64,000 nucleotides of DNA, taken from contig NZ_JAERQE010000022.1 in the NCBI RefSeq assembly GCF_016734765.1, positions 18,563-82,562 on the forward strand. The letters are read 5' to 3'. Numbering within the stretch: position 1 is the first letter of the stretch; the number at the start of each line of letters is the position of its first letter. The DNA comes from Microvirga soli (GTDB taxonomy: Bacteria > Pseudomonadota > Alphaproteobacteria > Rhizobiales > Beijerinckiaceae). Positions 43,921 through 52,886 of the stretch are shown here, in pieces. The notes under the pieces are model-generated. The model made no database searches. It was given only the letters and a program-made list of their open reading frames with translations, and had not been told where the DNA came from. Both the position numbers and the translations under genes were made by a program.

Positions 43921-45884
43921 GCAAGGAGAATCACGTGTCACAAGAGGAAAAGAAAAGCGGCTTCAGCCGTCGCCAGTTACTCGGGACGACCGCCGCCGCC
44001 GCTGCGGCCGGGGCCGCGGGCGTCGCCGGCGGCGTGTCCCTGGGCGGCACGGGCCTGATCACGGCGGCCGAGGCGCAGACGGCTCCAGCGGCCCCGGCGG
44101 CGCGTCCCGCCGTCGCCAGCAAGTACGAGGTCAAGCCCGGCGAGCTCGACGAGTACTACGTGTTCTTCTCCAGCGGGCAGAGTGGCGAGGTCCGCATCGT
44201 CGGCCTGCCGTCCATGCGCGAGCTGATGCGCGTTCCCGTGTTCAACCGCGACAGCGCCACCGGCTGGGGCCAGACCGACCAGAGCCGCAAGATCCTCACC
44301 GAGGGACTGACGCCCCAGACCGTCGAGTACCTGAAGGACAAGGGCGGGGTCTACACCGCCGGCGACCTGCACCATCCGCATCTGTCCTTCACGGACGGCA
44401 CCTACGACGGCCGCTACCTCTTCGTGAACGACAAGCTGAACACCCGCGTCGCGCGCATCCGTCTCGACGTCATGAAGTGCGACAAGATCATCCAGCTCCC
44501 CAACCAGCACACGGTGCATGGCCTGCGCGTGCAGAAGTACCCGCGCACGGGCTACGTGTTCTGCAACGGCGAGGACCGCGTGCCGATCCCGAACGACGGC
44601 AAGATCCTGGACGACCCGAAGCAGTACTCGTCGATCTACACGGCGGTCGACGGCGACACCATGAAGGTCGCCTGGCAGATCAGGGTCGACGGAAACCTCG
44701 ACAACACCGACGCGGACTACCAGGGCAAGTACTCCTTCGCCACCTGCTACAACTCGGAGGAAGGCGTGACGCTAGCCGAGATGATGGCCAAGGAACAGGA
44801 CTGGGTCGTCATCTTCAACCTCAAGCGCATCGAGGATGCGGTGAAGGCCGGCAAGGCCGAGATGATCGGCGGAGTGCCCGTTCTCGACGGCAGGAAGGGT
44901 TCCCCATACACCCGCTACGTCCCGGTCGCCAATAGCCCGCACGGCATCAACACCGCGCCTGACGGCATCCACTTCGTGGTCAACGGCAAGCTGTCGCCCA
45001 CCGTCTCGGTGTTCGACGTGCGCAAGCTCGACGACCTGTTCGCGGATAAGATCCAGCCACGCGACGTCATCGTGGCGGAGCCGGAACTCGGCCTTGGGCC
45101 GTTGCACACCGCCTACGACGGCAAGGGCAACGCCTACACGACGCTGTTCCTCGACAGCCAGGTGGTGAAGTGGAACATCGACGCGGCCAAGCGCGCGTTC
45201 AAGGGCGAGAAGGTCAACCCGGTGATCCAGAAGCTCGACGTGCACTACCAGCCGGGGCACAACCACACCTCCATGGGCCAGACCAAGGACGCGGACGGCA
45301 AGTGGCTCATCTCGCTGAACAAGTTCTCGAAGGACCGCTACCTCAACGTCGGCCCGCTCAAGCCCGAGAACGACCAGCTCATCGACATCTCGGGCGACCG
45401 GATGGTGCTCGTGCACGACAGCCCGAGCTTCGCCGAGCCGCACGACGCCACCATCGTGCACCGCTCCAAGATCAACCCGATCAATGCCTGGAAGCGCGAT
45501 GACCCGTTCTTCGCCGATGCCGTGCAGCAGGCCAAGGCCGATGGCATCACGCTGGAGGCCGACTCGAAGGTGGTCCGCGACGGCAACAAGGTGCGCGTCT
45601 ACATGACCTCGTCCGCGCCCGCGTTCGGCCTGGAGAGCTTCCAGGTCAAGCAGGGCGACGAGGTGACGGTGTTCGTGACCAACATCGACGAGGTCGAGGA
45701 CCTGACCCACGGCTTCGCCATCGTCAACTACGGCATCAACATGGAGGTGGCACCGCAGGCCACGGCATCCGTCACGTTCAAGGCCGACCGTCCCGGCGTG
45801 TACTGGTACTTCTGCTCCTGGTTCTGCCACGCGATGCACATGGAGATGAAGGGCCGCATGTTCGTCGAGCCGCAGGCGACCTGA
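43917..45884 (+). CDS. nosZ: Nitrous oxide reductase, clade I
   Basis: A 655-aa periplasmic copper enzyme reducing N2O to N2. Tat signal FSRRQLLG at residues 16-23 marks clade I. The seven-blade propeller carries the CuZ histidines, including DLHHPHLSF, the HGL-type [21 protein letters not shown] and HNHTSMGQ. The C-terminal cupredoxin CuA site has H in THGFAIVNY, then C633, W635, C637, H641 and M644. All expected ligand regions are present, so it looks functional. Translation is coupled to nosR by ATGA; nosD follows 4 bp later. Confidence 0.97.
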   Translation: MSKENHVSQEEKKSGFSRRQLLGTTAAAAAAGAAGVAGGVSLGGTGLITAAEAQTAPAAPAARPAVASKYEVKPGELDEYYVFFSSGQSGEVRIVGLPSMRELMRVPVFNRDSATGWGQTDQSRKILTEGLTPQTVEYLKDKGGVYTAGDLHHPHLSFTDGTYDGRYLFVNDKLNTRVARIRLDVMKCDKIIQLPNQHTVHGLRVQKYPRTGYVFCNGEDRVPIPNDGKILDDPKQYSSIYTAVDGDTMKVAWQIRVDGNLDNTDADYQGKYSFATCYNSEEGVTLAEMMAKEQDWVVIFNLKRIEDAVKAGKAEMIGGVPVLDGRKGSPYTRYVPVANSPHGINTAPDGIHFVVNGKLSPTVSVFDVRKLDDLFADKIQPRDVIVAEPELGLGPLHTAYDGKGNAYTTLFLDSQVVKWNIDAAKRAFKGEKVNPVIQKLDVHYQPGHNHTSMGQTKDADGKWLISLNKFSKDRYLNVGPLKPENDQLIDISGDRMVLVHDSPSFAEPHDATIVHRSKINPINAWKRDDPFFADAVQQAKADGITLEADSKVVRDGNKVRVYMTSSAPAFGLESFQVKQGDEVTVFVTNIDEVEDLTHGFAIVNYGINMEVAPQATASVTFKADRPGVYWYFCSWFCHAMHMEMKGRMFVEPQAT

Positions 45885-45888
45885 CGAC

Positions 45889-47283
45889 ATGATGGGACCT
45901 CGTACACTGGTACGCCTTGGACTGGCGGCGGCACTCGCCGCCAGTCTCTCATCATTCGCTTATGCGGACCGGATTGCGGTGCCGGTGGGCACGTCTCCCC
46001 AGGAGATCGTGGATCTCGCAGCCGAAGGGGACGTGGTCGTCCTCAAGGCCGGCGAGCACCGGGGGCCGATCCGGATCTCCCGCAAGGTGACCGTGGAGGG
46101 CGAACAAGGCGCAACGCTCATCGGTTCCGGCAAGGGAAGCGTCGTCACGCTCTCCGCTCCGGGGGCCCTCGTGCGTGGGCTGACCATCCGCGGATCGGGA
46201 ACGAATCTCGAGAGGATGGACGCGGGTGTGTTCGTCGAGCAATCCGCCGTCGGCGCCATCGTGGAGGCCAACCGGATCGAGGGCAACCTCTACGGCATCT
46301 ACCTCCACGGAGCCGCGGACTCCGTCGCCCGCGGAAACACGATCGTCGGAATCCGGGAAGGACGCGTGAACGAGGCCGGCAACGGCATCTCGGTCTGGAA
46401 CGCCCCGGGAGCCAAGGTGCTCGACAACAGCGTCCGCTTCGGGCGCGACGGCATCTACGTCATCACCAGCAAGCGCAACGTGTTCAGTGGCAACCGCTTC
46501 CAAGATGTCCGCTTCGCGATCCACTACATGTACACCAACGACAGCGAGATCACGGACAACGTCTCCGTCAACAACGCGGTCGGCTTCGCGATGATGTTCT
46601 CGAGCCGCCTGAAGATCACGGGCAACGTCTCCGACGGCGACCGCGACCACGGCTTCCTGTTCAACTACGCCAACGCCTCGCAGATCTCCGGCAACTCGGT
46701 CATCGGAAGGATTCAGTCTGCCGAACGCTGGAACACCGCAGGTGGGCGCGCCAAGGACGACAAGGAGCACGGCCTGCCGACGCCGGACGCGGGCGAGGTC
46801 GCACAGGGCTCCGATGCCCGTCCCGGTCCGACGAAATGCGTGTTCATCTACAACGCCAACCAGAACCGCTTCCGCGACAACTGGTTCGAGGGCTGCGAGA
46901 TCGGCATCCACTTCACCGCCGGCTCCGAGCGCAACGAAATGGTCGGCAACGCCTTCATCCGAAACCGCAACCAGGTGAAGTATGTCAGCACCCGTTATCT
47001 CGACTGGTCCAAGGACGGGCGCGGCAACTACTGGAGCGACAATCCCGCCTTCGACCTGAACGGCGACGGACTCGGCGACAGCGCGTATCGGCCGAACGAC
47101 CTCGTCGACAAGGTGCTCTGGACCGCGCCGCAGGCCAAGGTGCTGATGAACAGCCCCGCCGTGCAGGTGATCCGCTGGGCGCAGGCCCAGTTCCCGGCCC
47201 TGCTGCCGGGCGGCGTCGTCGACAGCCACCCCCTCATGGCGCCGCCCCCGCGCCCGAAGACCGTCGTAGGAGCAAGACCATGA
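45889..47283 (+). CDS. nosD: NosD, periplasmic beta-helix copper-site maturation protein
   Basis: A 464-aa exported protein (signal peptide to about residue 25, SFAYA-DR). It is made of right-handed parallel beta-helix repeats (carbohydrate-binding/sugar hydrolysis type): IRGSGTNLERMDAGVFVE, NLYGIYLHGAADSVARGN and similar rungs through residue 350. NosD works with the NosFY transporter in building the CuZ sulfide cluster of NosZ. It starts 4 bp after nosZ and overlaps nosF by 4 bp. Confidence 0.94.
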   Translation: MMGPRTLVRLGLAAALAASLSSFAYADRIAVPVGTSPQEIVDLAAEGDVVVLKAGEHRGPIRISRKVTVEGEQGATLIGSGKGSVVTLSAPGALVRGLTIRGSGTNLERMDAGVFVEQSAVGAIVEANRIEGNLYGIYLHGAADSVARGNTIVGIREGRVNEAGNGISVWNAPGAKVLDNSVRFGRDGIYVITSKRNVFSGNRFQDVRFAIHYMYTNDSEITDNVSVNNAVGFAMMFSSRLKITGNVSDGDRDHGFLFNYANASQISGNSVIGRIQSAERWNTAGGRAKDDKEHGLPTPDAGEVAQGSDARPGPTKCVFIYNANQNRFRDNWFEGCEIGIHFTAGSERNEMVGNAFIRNRNQVKYVSTRYLDWSKDGRGNYWSDNPAFDLNGDGLGDSAYRPNDLVDKVLWTAPQAKVLMNSPAVQVIRWAQAQFPALLPGGVVDSHPLMAPPPRPKTVVGARP

Positions 47284-48200
47284 CCGGAACGGTCGAGATC
47301 AGGAACGTCGTGAAGCGCTTCGGCAAGGTCGAGGCAGTGCGCGACGTCTCCTTCAGCCTGCCGGAAGGCGAGACGGTGGCGCTCGTCGGTCACAATGGCG
47401 CCGGCAAGACGACCCTGATGAAGCTCATGCTGGGCCTCATTCGCCCGTCGAGCGGCAACATCGCCGTGCTCGGCGACGATCCGGCCGCGGGACAGTTCGA
47501 GGCGCGGCGCAGGCTCGGCTACCTGCCCGAGAACGTGTCGTTCAACGCCGCCCTGACGGGTTCCGAGACGCTCGCTTTCTATGCCCGCCTGAAGCGGGAG
47601 ACGGACAAGTCCGTCGCTCCGCTCCTCGAGCGGGTCGGTCTCACCCATGCGGCCAACCGTCGTGTCGGCACCTATTCCAAGGGCATGCGCCAGAGGCTCG
47701 GCCTCGCCCAGGCGCTGCTGGGCGAGCCACGGGTGCTCCTGCTCGACGAGCCGACCACCGGACTCGATCCGGCCTTGCGCCAGAGCTTCTACGAAATCGT
47801 TGAGGATCTGCGCGGACGCGGAGCCACGGTCCTGCTGTCCTCGCACGCCCTGACTGAGCTCGAGGAGCGCGCCGGGCGCGTCGTCATCATGAACCGCGGG
47901 ATCAAGGTCGCCGATGGCACGCTCGACGAGCTGCGCCGCATCGCGCGCCTGCCGACCCGCATCCGGCTCAAGGTCACCGACGCCGGACTGGCCAACGTGC
48001 CGAACTGGCTCGGCCCCGTGGAGGGATGGCGGCGGGTCAACGGCCACATGGTCGAGATCGACGCCTCGCCGGAGAGGAAGATCGAGGTGCTGCGGCGCGC
48101 AACCGACGAAGGAGCGCCAGTCGAGGACCTCGACGTGGTGCCCCCAACCCTCGACGAGCTCTATGCCCACTTCCTTCGTTCGCAGGAGACCGCACGATGA
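47280..48200 (+). CDS. nosF: NosF, ABC transporter ATPase
   Basis: A 306-aa nucleotide-binding protein for NosY, needed for NosZ maturation. Walker A is GHNGAGKTT near residue 38, signature YSKGMRQRLG near 130 and Walker B LLLDEPTTGLD near 150; the switch His is in LLSSHALTE. A C-terminal extension of about 80 residues is usual in NosF. The ATG at 47280 overlaps the nosD stop and its own stop overlaps nosY. Confidence 0.94.
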   Translation: MTGTVEIRNVVKRFGKVEAVRDVSFSLPEGETVALVGHNGAGKTTLMKLMLGLIRPSSGNIAVLGDDPAAGQFEARRRLGYLPENVSFNAALTGSETLAFYARLKRETDKSVAPLLERVGLTHAANRRVGTYSKGMRQRLGLAQALLGEPRVLLLDEPTTGLDPALRQSFYEIVEDLRGRGATVLLSSHALTELEERAGRVVIMNRGIKVADGTLDELRRIARLPTRIRLKVTDAGLANVPNWLGPVEGWRRVNGHMVEIDASPERKIEVLRRATDEGAPVEDLDVVPPTLDELYAHFLRSQETAR

Positions 48201-49027
48201 GAAACATCCTGATCGTCGCGCGCAAGGAGATCCAGGAGGGCCTGCGCAACCGCTGGGTTCTGGCCACGACCCTGCTGCTCGCGGGCCTCGCCCTGTCACT
48301 CACCTTCCTCGGCAGCGCCCCCACAGGCACCGTGGGCGTACGCGCCCTTGACGTGGTGATCGTGAGCCTCTCAAGCCTCACGATCTTTCTCCTGCCGCTG
48401 ATCGCGCTCCTGATCTCGCACGACGCCATCGTGGGGGAAATGGAGCGCGGCACGATGATACTGCTCCTGAGCTACCCGGTCGGGCGGTGGCAGGTGCTGC
48501 TCGGCAAGTTTGTCGGGCACCTGTCAATCCTGGCCTTCGCGACGCTGCTGGGCTACGGCGCGGCCGCCGGCGCCCTTGCGGCGACAGGCGCGGAGATCGA
48601 CGCTGCGAGCTGGTGGGCGTTTGCCACCATGATCGGCTCCTCGATCCTGCTCGGCGCCGCATTCATCGCGGTTGGATACCTCGTCAGCGCCCTGGTGCGC
48701 GAGCGCGGCACGGCCGGCGGCATTGCCGTTGGCATCTGGCTCGTGTTCGTGCTGATCTACGACATGGCACTGCTCGGGATGCTTGTGGTCGACCAGGGGC
48801 AGACGCTATCGGGCGGGTTGCTCAACGCCCTGCTTCTGCTCAACCCCGCCGACGCCTACCGCCTGTTCAACCTGACCGGATCCGCCGGGGTCGGCGCGTT
48901 CTCCGGCATGGCCGGGGTGGCGCAGACCGCCACCCTGAGCCCCTCCGCCCTCCTCGCCGCGCTCGCCGCCTGGGCCATCGTGCCGCTCGCGCTTGCGGCT
49001 CTGGCCTTTTCCAGGAGAGAGTTATGA
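48197..49027 (+). CDS. nosY: NosY, ABC transporter permease
   Basis: A 276-aa six-helix membrane protein of the ABC-2 type, partner of NosF, exporting the sulfur species or other factor used for CuZ assembly. It opens MRNILIVARKEIQEGLRNRW, typical of this family, and has VGEMERGTMILLLSYPVGRW. The ATG at 48197 overlaps the nosF stop (ATGA), and the stop overlaps the nosL start in the same way. Confidence 0.93.
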   Translation: MRNILIVARKEIQEGLRNRWVLATTLLLAGLALSLTFLGSAPTGTVGVRALDVVIVSLSSLTIFLLPLIALLISHDAIVGEMERGTMILLLSYPVGRWQVLLGKFVGHLSILAFATLLGYGAAAGALAATGAEIDAASWWAFATMIGSSILLGAAFIAVGYLVSALVRERGTAGGIAVGIWLVFVLIYDMALLGMLVVDQGQTLSGGLLNALLLLNPADAYRLFNLTGSAGVGAFSGMAGVAQTATLSPSALLAALAAWAIVPLALAALAFSRREL

Positions 49028-49623
49028 GAAAGATCGTCCTTCTCGCCGCCTTCGCGGGTGCGCTCGCGCTCGCCGGCTGCAACGACAAGAAGACGACCCA
49101 GGCGCCGCCGGCCCCGCTTGAGATGACGGCCTCGGCCATAGGCCACTACTGCGGCATGAACGTGATGGAGCACACCGGGCCGAAGGGGCAGATCATCCTG
49201 GCGAGCCGGAAGGAGGCGGTGTGGTTCTCGTCGGCGCGGGATGCGATCTCCTTCACCATGCTGCCGGAGGAACCCAAGGACATCCGCGCGATCTACGTCT
49301 CCGACATGGCGAAGGCATCGGACTGGGACAAGCCCGGGGCCACGAACTGGGTCGATGCGAAGCAGGCCTCGTTCGTGATCGGCAGCCGCATGCAGGGCGG
49401 CATGGGCGGGGACGAGGCTGTCCCCTTCTCCGACCGGGGCGCCGCGGAGAAGTTCGCGGCCGAGAACGGCGGACGCATCGTCGCCTTCGCGGAGGTGCCC
49501 AAGGACTATGTCCTGGGTGCCACGGCCGAGATGACGGGTGCCGTCGAAGGAGGTCCGAGTCCGGAGGGCCAGCATCACGATCATGCTGCCCCCGCTGCGG
49601 CAAAGGACGGTCATGCACACTAG
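49024..49623 (+). CDS. nosL: NosL, copper-chaperone lipoprotein
   Basis: A 199-aa outer- or inner-membrane lipoprotein that hands Cu(I) to apo-NosZ. Lipobox LAGC puts the lipidated Cys at residue 19. The conserved copper motif is in HYCGMNVMEH near residue 42. The C terminus carries an unusual His-rich tail (GQHHDHAAPAAAKDGHAH), which may bind extra copper. The ATG at 49024 overlaps nosY. Confidence 0.94.
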   Translation: MRKIVLLAAFAGALALAGCNDKKTTQAPPAPLEMTASAIGHYCGMNVMEHTGPKGQIILASRKEAVWFSSARDAISFTMLPEEPKDIRAIYVSDMAKASDWDKPGATNWVDAKQASFVIGSRMQGGMGGDEAVPFSDRGAAEKFAAENGGRIVAFAEVPKDYVLGATAEMTGAVEGGPSPEGQHHDHAAPAAAKDGHAH

Positions 49624-49633
49624 GGAGCCAGCC

Positions 49634-50629
49634 ATGTCCCCTCACCTCTCGCGCAGACGCTTCATCGGGATCTCTGCCGCTGCGGCGGGCCTAAGCCTCG
49701 TGCCGTTCGGCCACGCGGCAAAAGCCGATGCCCACCTCGTGACCTGGCGCGGCCAGGCGATGGGCGCGGTGGCGACGTTGCAAGTGCACCATCTCGACAG
49801 GAGCGTCGCCCAGCGGCTGGTCGAACGCTCGCTCGCCGAGGTGCGCCATCTGGAGCAGGTGTTCAGCCTGTACCAAGAAGACTCTGCGATCGCGACGTTG
49901 AACCGGCAGGGTATGCTCGTGGCCCCGCCTGCCGACCTGGTGACGCTCCTTGCCGAATGCCGCCGCTGCTGGGAGCTGACCGGGGGCGCCTTCGATCCCA
50001 CGGTGCACGCGCTATGGATCCTGTACCGGGATCACTTCTCGATGCCCGACGCCGATCCGCAGGGGCCACCCGCACCGGCGGTCGAGGCTGCCCTGGAGCG
50101 TGTTGGTTTCGGCCAGGTGGTGTTCGACGCCAACCGGGTCGTTCTTCCCCGGCGCGGCATGGGATTGACCCTGAACGGCATCGCCCAGGGCTACGTGACC
50201 GACCGGGTGGTGGACATCCTGCGCGCGGGCGGCATCGAAAGCAGCCTCGTCGACATGGGCGAACCGCGGGCGGTGGGATCCCACCCGTCGCGGGATCCGT
50301 GGCGCGTTGGCATCGCCGACCCCGACCGCCCCGCGCAGGTCGGGGATACGCTTGAGGCCGTCGATCGGGCCGTCGCCACGTCAGGGAGTTACGGATTTCG
50401 CTTCGACGTGGCCGGACGCTTCAACCACCTGCTCGATCCGCGAACCGGAGCCTCGTCCCGTCTGTACCGGAGCGTGACCTCCGTCATGCCGACGGCGACC
50501 GTTGCCGACGCCTTCTCCACGTCGTTCAGCCTCATGCCGGAGGACGCGATTGCGAACGTTCTCCGCAAGGTCGGCGGCGAGGTCCGGTTGGTCAATGCAG
50601 ATAGGGAAAGGCGAACGCTGACACGCTAG
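49634..50629 (+). CDS. nosX: NosX, ApbE-type FMN transferase
   Basis: A 331-aa periplasmic flavin transferase that attaches FMN to NosR. A Tat signal (SRRRFIGIS, residues 5-13) leads to the ApbE domain: WRGQAMGAVATLQ, the early GGAFDPTVHALW, GMGLTLNGIAQGYVTD, SLVDMGEPRAVG and the C-terminal FNHLLDPRTG with VADAFSTSF. The ATG at 49634 has GGGAG upstream; an ATG at 49613 inside nosL is less likely. It meets the Crp/Fnr gene tail to tail with a 4-bp overlap. Confidence 0.93.
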   Translation: MSPHLSRRRFIGISAAAAGLSLVPFGHAAKADAHLVTWRGQAMGAVATLQVHHLDRSVAQRLVERSLAEVRHLEQVFSLYQEDSAIATLNRQGMLVAPPADLVTLLAECRRCWELTGGAFDPTVHALWILYRDHFSMPDADPQGPPAPAVEAALERVGFGQVVFDANRVVLPRRGMGLTLNGIAQGYVTDRVVDILRAGGIESSLVDMGEPRAVGSHPSRDPWRVGIADPDRPAQVGDTLEAVDRAVATSGSYGFRFDVAGRFNHLLDPRTGASSRLYRSVTSVMPTATVADAFSTSFSLMPEDAIANVLRKVGGEVRLVNADRERRTLTR

Positions 50630-51306
50630 GCCTCCCGGTACAGGGTTCTGGCCACGGCCTCCACGTCGGCGATGACCAGCCGACGCCTGTAGCGCCCGAT
50701 CCGGCGCTGCGCCTCCCACGCGCGAAGCGTCCGGCTCACCATGTGCAGGGTGCTCCCGATCAGGTCCGCGAGATCCTGGCGGCTGACCGGGAACGGAATT
50801 TCGACCCCTTCCGCAGTCTGCCGCCCGAAGGTTTCCACGAGCCTGAGGATGGCACGGGCGAGGCGCTGCTCGACGGGTTCGGTCGAGAGATCCCGCAGCC
50901 TGCTCTCCATCTCGCGCAGGCGCGTCTCAAGGTCCCGGATGACGTTGAGCGCCAGTTGCGGGTATCCGTCCACGAACGCCTTGATGGTTGCCGACGACCA
51001 TTGGAGTTCCACGCACTCGGTGACGGCAATAGCACTCGTGGGGTAGAACCTGTCCAGCAGGGCGGGACTGCCGAAGACCTCCCCCGGCCTGACATACTTG
51101 ATGATGACCCGGGGCCCGCTCGGGGTGACCTGAACCAGCCGAACGACACCCGAAACGATGACGTGCACGGCCCGGGCCGGCTGCCCTGCCGTGAAGAGCA
51201 CGCCTTCGGCCGAGACGGTTCGCCTCTCCGCCTGCCGCAGCATTTCCGCCGCGGCCTCCCGATCGAGATCCTTGAGCAGGCCTTCCGCAAGGACATCGTC
51301 GGACAT
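50626..51306 (-). CDS. Second Crp/Fnr family regulator
   Basis: A 226-aa regulator with a cyclic-nucleotide-binding-like sensor domain (about residues 12-125) and winged helix (VSRQDLADLIGSTLHMVSRTL near 170-190). A single Cys is present, so no FNR-type cluster. The recognition helix LHMVSR is close to LHTVSR of the regulator at 18.7 kb, suggesting overlapping DNA targets. It could be a DNR/NnrR paralogue, one sensing NO and the other another signal. Preceded immediately by an unknown helical protein on the same strand. Confidence 0.87.
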   Translation of the reverse strand: MSDDVLAEGLLKDLDREAAAEMLRQAERRTVSAEGVLFTAGQPARAVHVIVSGVVRLVQVTPSGPRVIIKYVRPGEVFGSPALLDRFYPTSAIAVTECVELQWSSATIKAFVDGYPQLALNVIRDLETRLREMESRLRDLSTEPVEQRLARAILRLVETFGRQTAEGVEIPFPVSRQDLADLIGSTLHMVSRTLRAWEAQRRIGRYRRRLVIADVEAVARTLYREA

Positions 51307-51690
51307 TCAACCCTCTGCCTCATGAGGTGACGCGATCCCGGCGGAGGCAAGACTCCTGGCCATCGCCATGTCCCCGGCCCCGCGCGCCGCCGCGGAACCG
51401 ATGTCCGCAAAAAGGAACGCGATCTCGTCGAAGACGCCGAGGTCCGCCTCGTCCGTCGTGACGGTGTCGAGTTCGCCGACCAGCTCGAGCAGCGCCGCGA
51501 TGCGCTCGGCCTGGTGCCGCGCATCGAGGATCAGGGCGCGGACCTGCCGCCGGGTCTCGAGGGACTCGAACCGCTCCAGCGAGGCATCGAGCTTGCCGCG
51601 GCACCGACAATCCAGATCGAGCGTGCCCAGGACAGCACGGACCCGCGTCAGGAGATGCGACGGTCTTAGCCTCGCTGTGTGGTCTTCCAT
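51307..51690 (-). CDS. Helical protein of unknown function upstream of the second Crp/Fnr gene
   Basis: A 127-aa frame from ATG 51690 (MEDHTARLRP) with GAGGAA upstream. The stop abuts the Crp/Fnr start with no gap. It is strongly helical: RRQVRALILDARHQAERIAALLELVGEL and DEIAFLFADIGSAAARGAGD. No family recognised. A CRCRG motif sits near residue 24. The same frame extends to ATG 51822, which has an excellent GGGAGGAG, but those extra 44 codons have poor third-position GC and look non-coding. It may modulate the neighbouring regulator; this is a guess. Confidence 0.6.
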   Translation of the reverse strand: MEDHTARLRPSHLLTRVRAVLGTLDLDCRCRGKLDASLERFESLETRRQVRALILDARHQAERIAALLELVGELDTVTTDEADLGVFDEIAFLFADIGSAAARGAGDMAMARSLASAGIASPHEAEG

Positions 51691-51837
51691 TCCAAATTCC
51701 TCGTTGCATAAACGGCCCAGACCCCGCGCCCCAAGCCGCTGATCAAGAACTCGCGGGAGAAGAGTGACGCGGTGGAGAAGCAAAACAGTGCCCGCTGATT
51801 GACGCGGGCGGAATGAAGCCATGGCTTGGGCTCCTCC

Positions 51838-51960
51838 CTACAGGCCCGCCATCCAGTCAGCGGCCTTGACCATCGAGGCCAACGCGGGATCCTTTTGCAG
51901 CTCGAAAAACCGGACCGGGGTGCGTCCGTGTTCTTCGGGGCGAGAGCGATCACCACTCAC
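51838..51960 (-). CDS. 40-aa soluble peptide, coupled to the 32-aa gene, unknown
   Basis: The frame starts at GTG 51960, overlapping the TGA of the upstream 32-aa gene as GTGA, and ends at TAG 51838. The product is charged at the start (SGDRSRPEEHGRTPVRFFEL) and ends in an amphipathic stretch (DPALASMVKAADWMAGL). No family recognised. Overlap coupling, and position under the box at 52112-52125, support expression in the denitrification regulon. The other frame here is also open, so certainty is limited. Confidence 0.5.
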   Translation of the reverse strand: MSGDRSRPEEHGRTPVRFFELQKDPALASMVKAADWMAGL

Positions 51961-52055
51961 CCTATGAGGGCGGCCAAGGCGAAGCTGGATGTCGCCATGC
52001 CCACCAGGAACCAGGGCCACCAGGTCGGGAGCGGACTTTCACTTCTGTCGATCAT
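51957..52055 (-). CDS. 32-aa single-span membrane peptide in the NO regulon, unknown
   Basis: ATG 52055 with GAGGTG 6 nt upstream opens MIDRSESPLPTWWPWF, then one hydrophobic segment LVGMATSSFALAALIG and a stop. No family recognised; it resembles in size the small single-span subunits of membrane oxidases and reductases. The box TTGAT-CTGA-GGCAA at 52112-52125 is centred 63 bp upstream, predicting a 22-nt leader. Too short for most gene callers, but ribosome site, promoter box and coupled downstream gene agree. Confidence 0.6.
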   Translation of the reverse strand: MIDRSESPLPTWWPWFLVGMATSSFALAALIG

Positions 52056-52111
52056 GTTCGCACCTCTTCGCATCATCATGCCCAGTTTGTCCGATGGCGG
52101 CGGATGCGACC

Positions 52112-52125
52112 TTGATCTGAGGCAA
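52112..52125. promoter_or_regulatory. Crp/Fnr-type box upstream of the 32-aa/40-aa pair
   Basis: TTGAT-CTGA-GGCAA, differing by one base from the pseudoazurin box at 18478. It is the right-hand end of the recognisable regulon. Confidence 0.75.
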
Positions 52126-52297
52126 GGAATTCGGAAAAGGTGAGCCAGTCTGGCATGAATGACGGTGCCGGCCGAGCGCCCTGTGCAACGAGAATGGTTC
52201 GGCTGCCTTGTCGTGATGTCCCGACGAGGCGGAGCGCGCAAAGGCTATTCTGAAGGCGTGGGAGCAGTGGCGATCACGCCTCCGGCTCACCCGGGAG

Positions 52298-52314
52298 GGT
52301 ACTGTCAACTTGGC
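52298..52314 (+). repeat. IS6-type terminal inverted repeat (remnant element)
   Basis: GGTACTGTCAACTTGGC matches GGTACTGTCAGGTTGGC at 63234-63250 in 15 of 17 positions. It lies 48 bp beyond the 3' end of the transposase remnant, where an IS6 end is expected. Confidence 0.7.
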
Positions 52315-52362
52315 GCCGAAGGGGCAAAGCTGCCGCGGGCGCAGCCGTCACGCCAGTCCACA

Positions 52363-52602
52363 TCAGCTCACGAGGGCGACACCGGTCGCATCGCGCCAGG
52401 TGGCGAAGGCGTGATCACGCGCAGTCCGATACTCACTGGCGGAAAGACGGTGACGGCGGAGCTGGAAGCGGTTGTGGATCGGAGTGTGAATGGCGAGAAA
52501 CTGCTGGGCATGCCGGACTGACTTGAACCGCTTCATGTGACGTTCTCGCCGTCGGGTGGGCTGGAAGTTCCGCCGGAACGCCTCACAAAGGTCTGGTGTC
52601 AT
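52363..52602 (-). pseudogene. IS6 family transposase, C-terminal remnant
   Basis: About 70 codons of the transposase end: NFQPTRRRERHMKRFKSVRH, then AQQFLAIHTPIHNRFQ and RLSASEYRTARDHAFATW before the stop at 52363. QPTRRRERHM follows the catalytic Glu in IS6 elements. The DDE core and N terminus are missing; sequence beyond about 52585 is unrelated. It is the same family as the element at 63.2 kb. It marks the right border of the denitrification island. Confidence 0.8.
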
Positions 52603-52886
52603 GGCTTTCCTCCTGGGGCGTCAAAAGCCAACGTTCCACCGCTCCAGGTATGATCAAGTCATTGGAGCAGGCTTGGCGGAGTAAACGCCTCGACAGCCGG
52701 GACCGCCCCTGAGGAGTGCGATGGCCACAGACGAAGGCCGGAACAGGATCCTGGCAATCTGGCCTGCACAGCAGGCGATGACACGACGCAGCATCAGAGG
52801 TCATCATCGTGCCCCTTGGCTCCTCATGCCCGATCAATCCCTCGCTGCCCTACCCGTCCTCACCAAAAGCTCAGTTCCCGGATTTG
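52603..52886. other. Intergenic stretch without a gene
   Basis: About 285 bp between the IS6 remnant and the cytochrome gene. Frames are short and not protein-like; nothing recognised. Confidence 0.4.
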
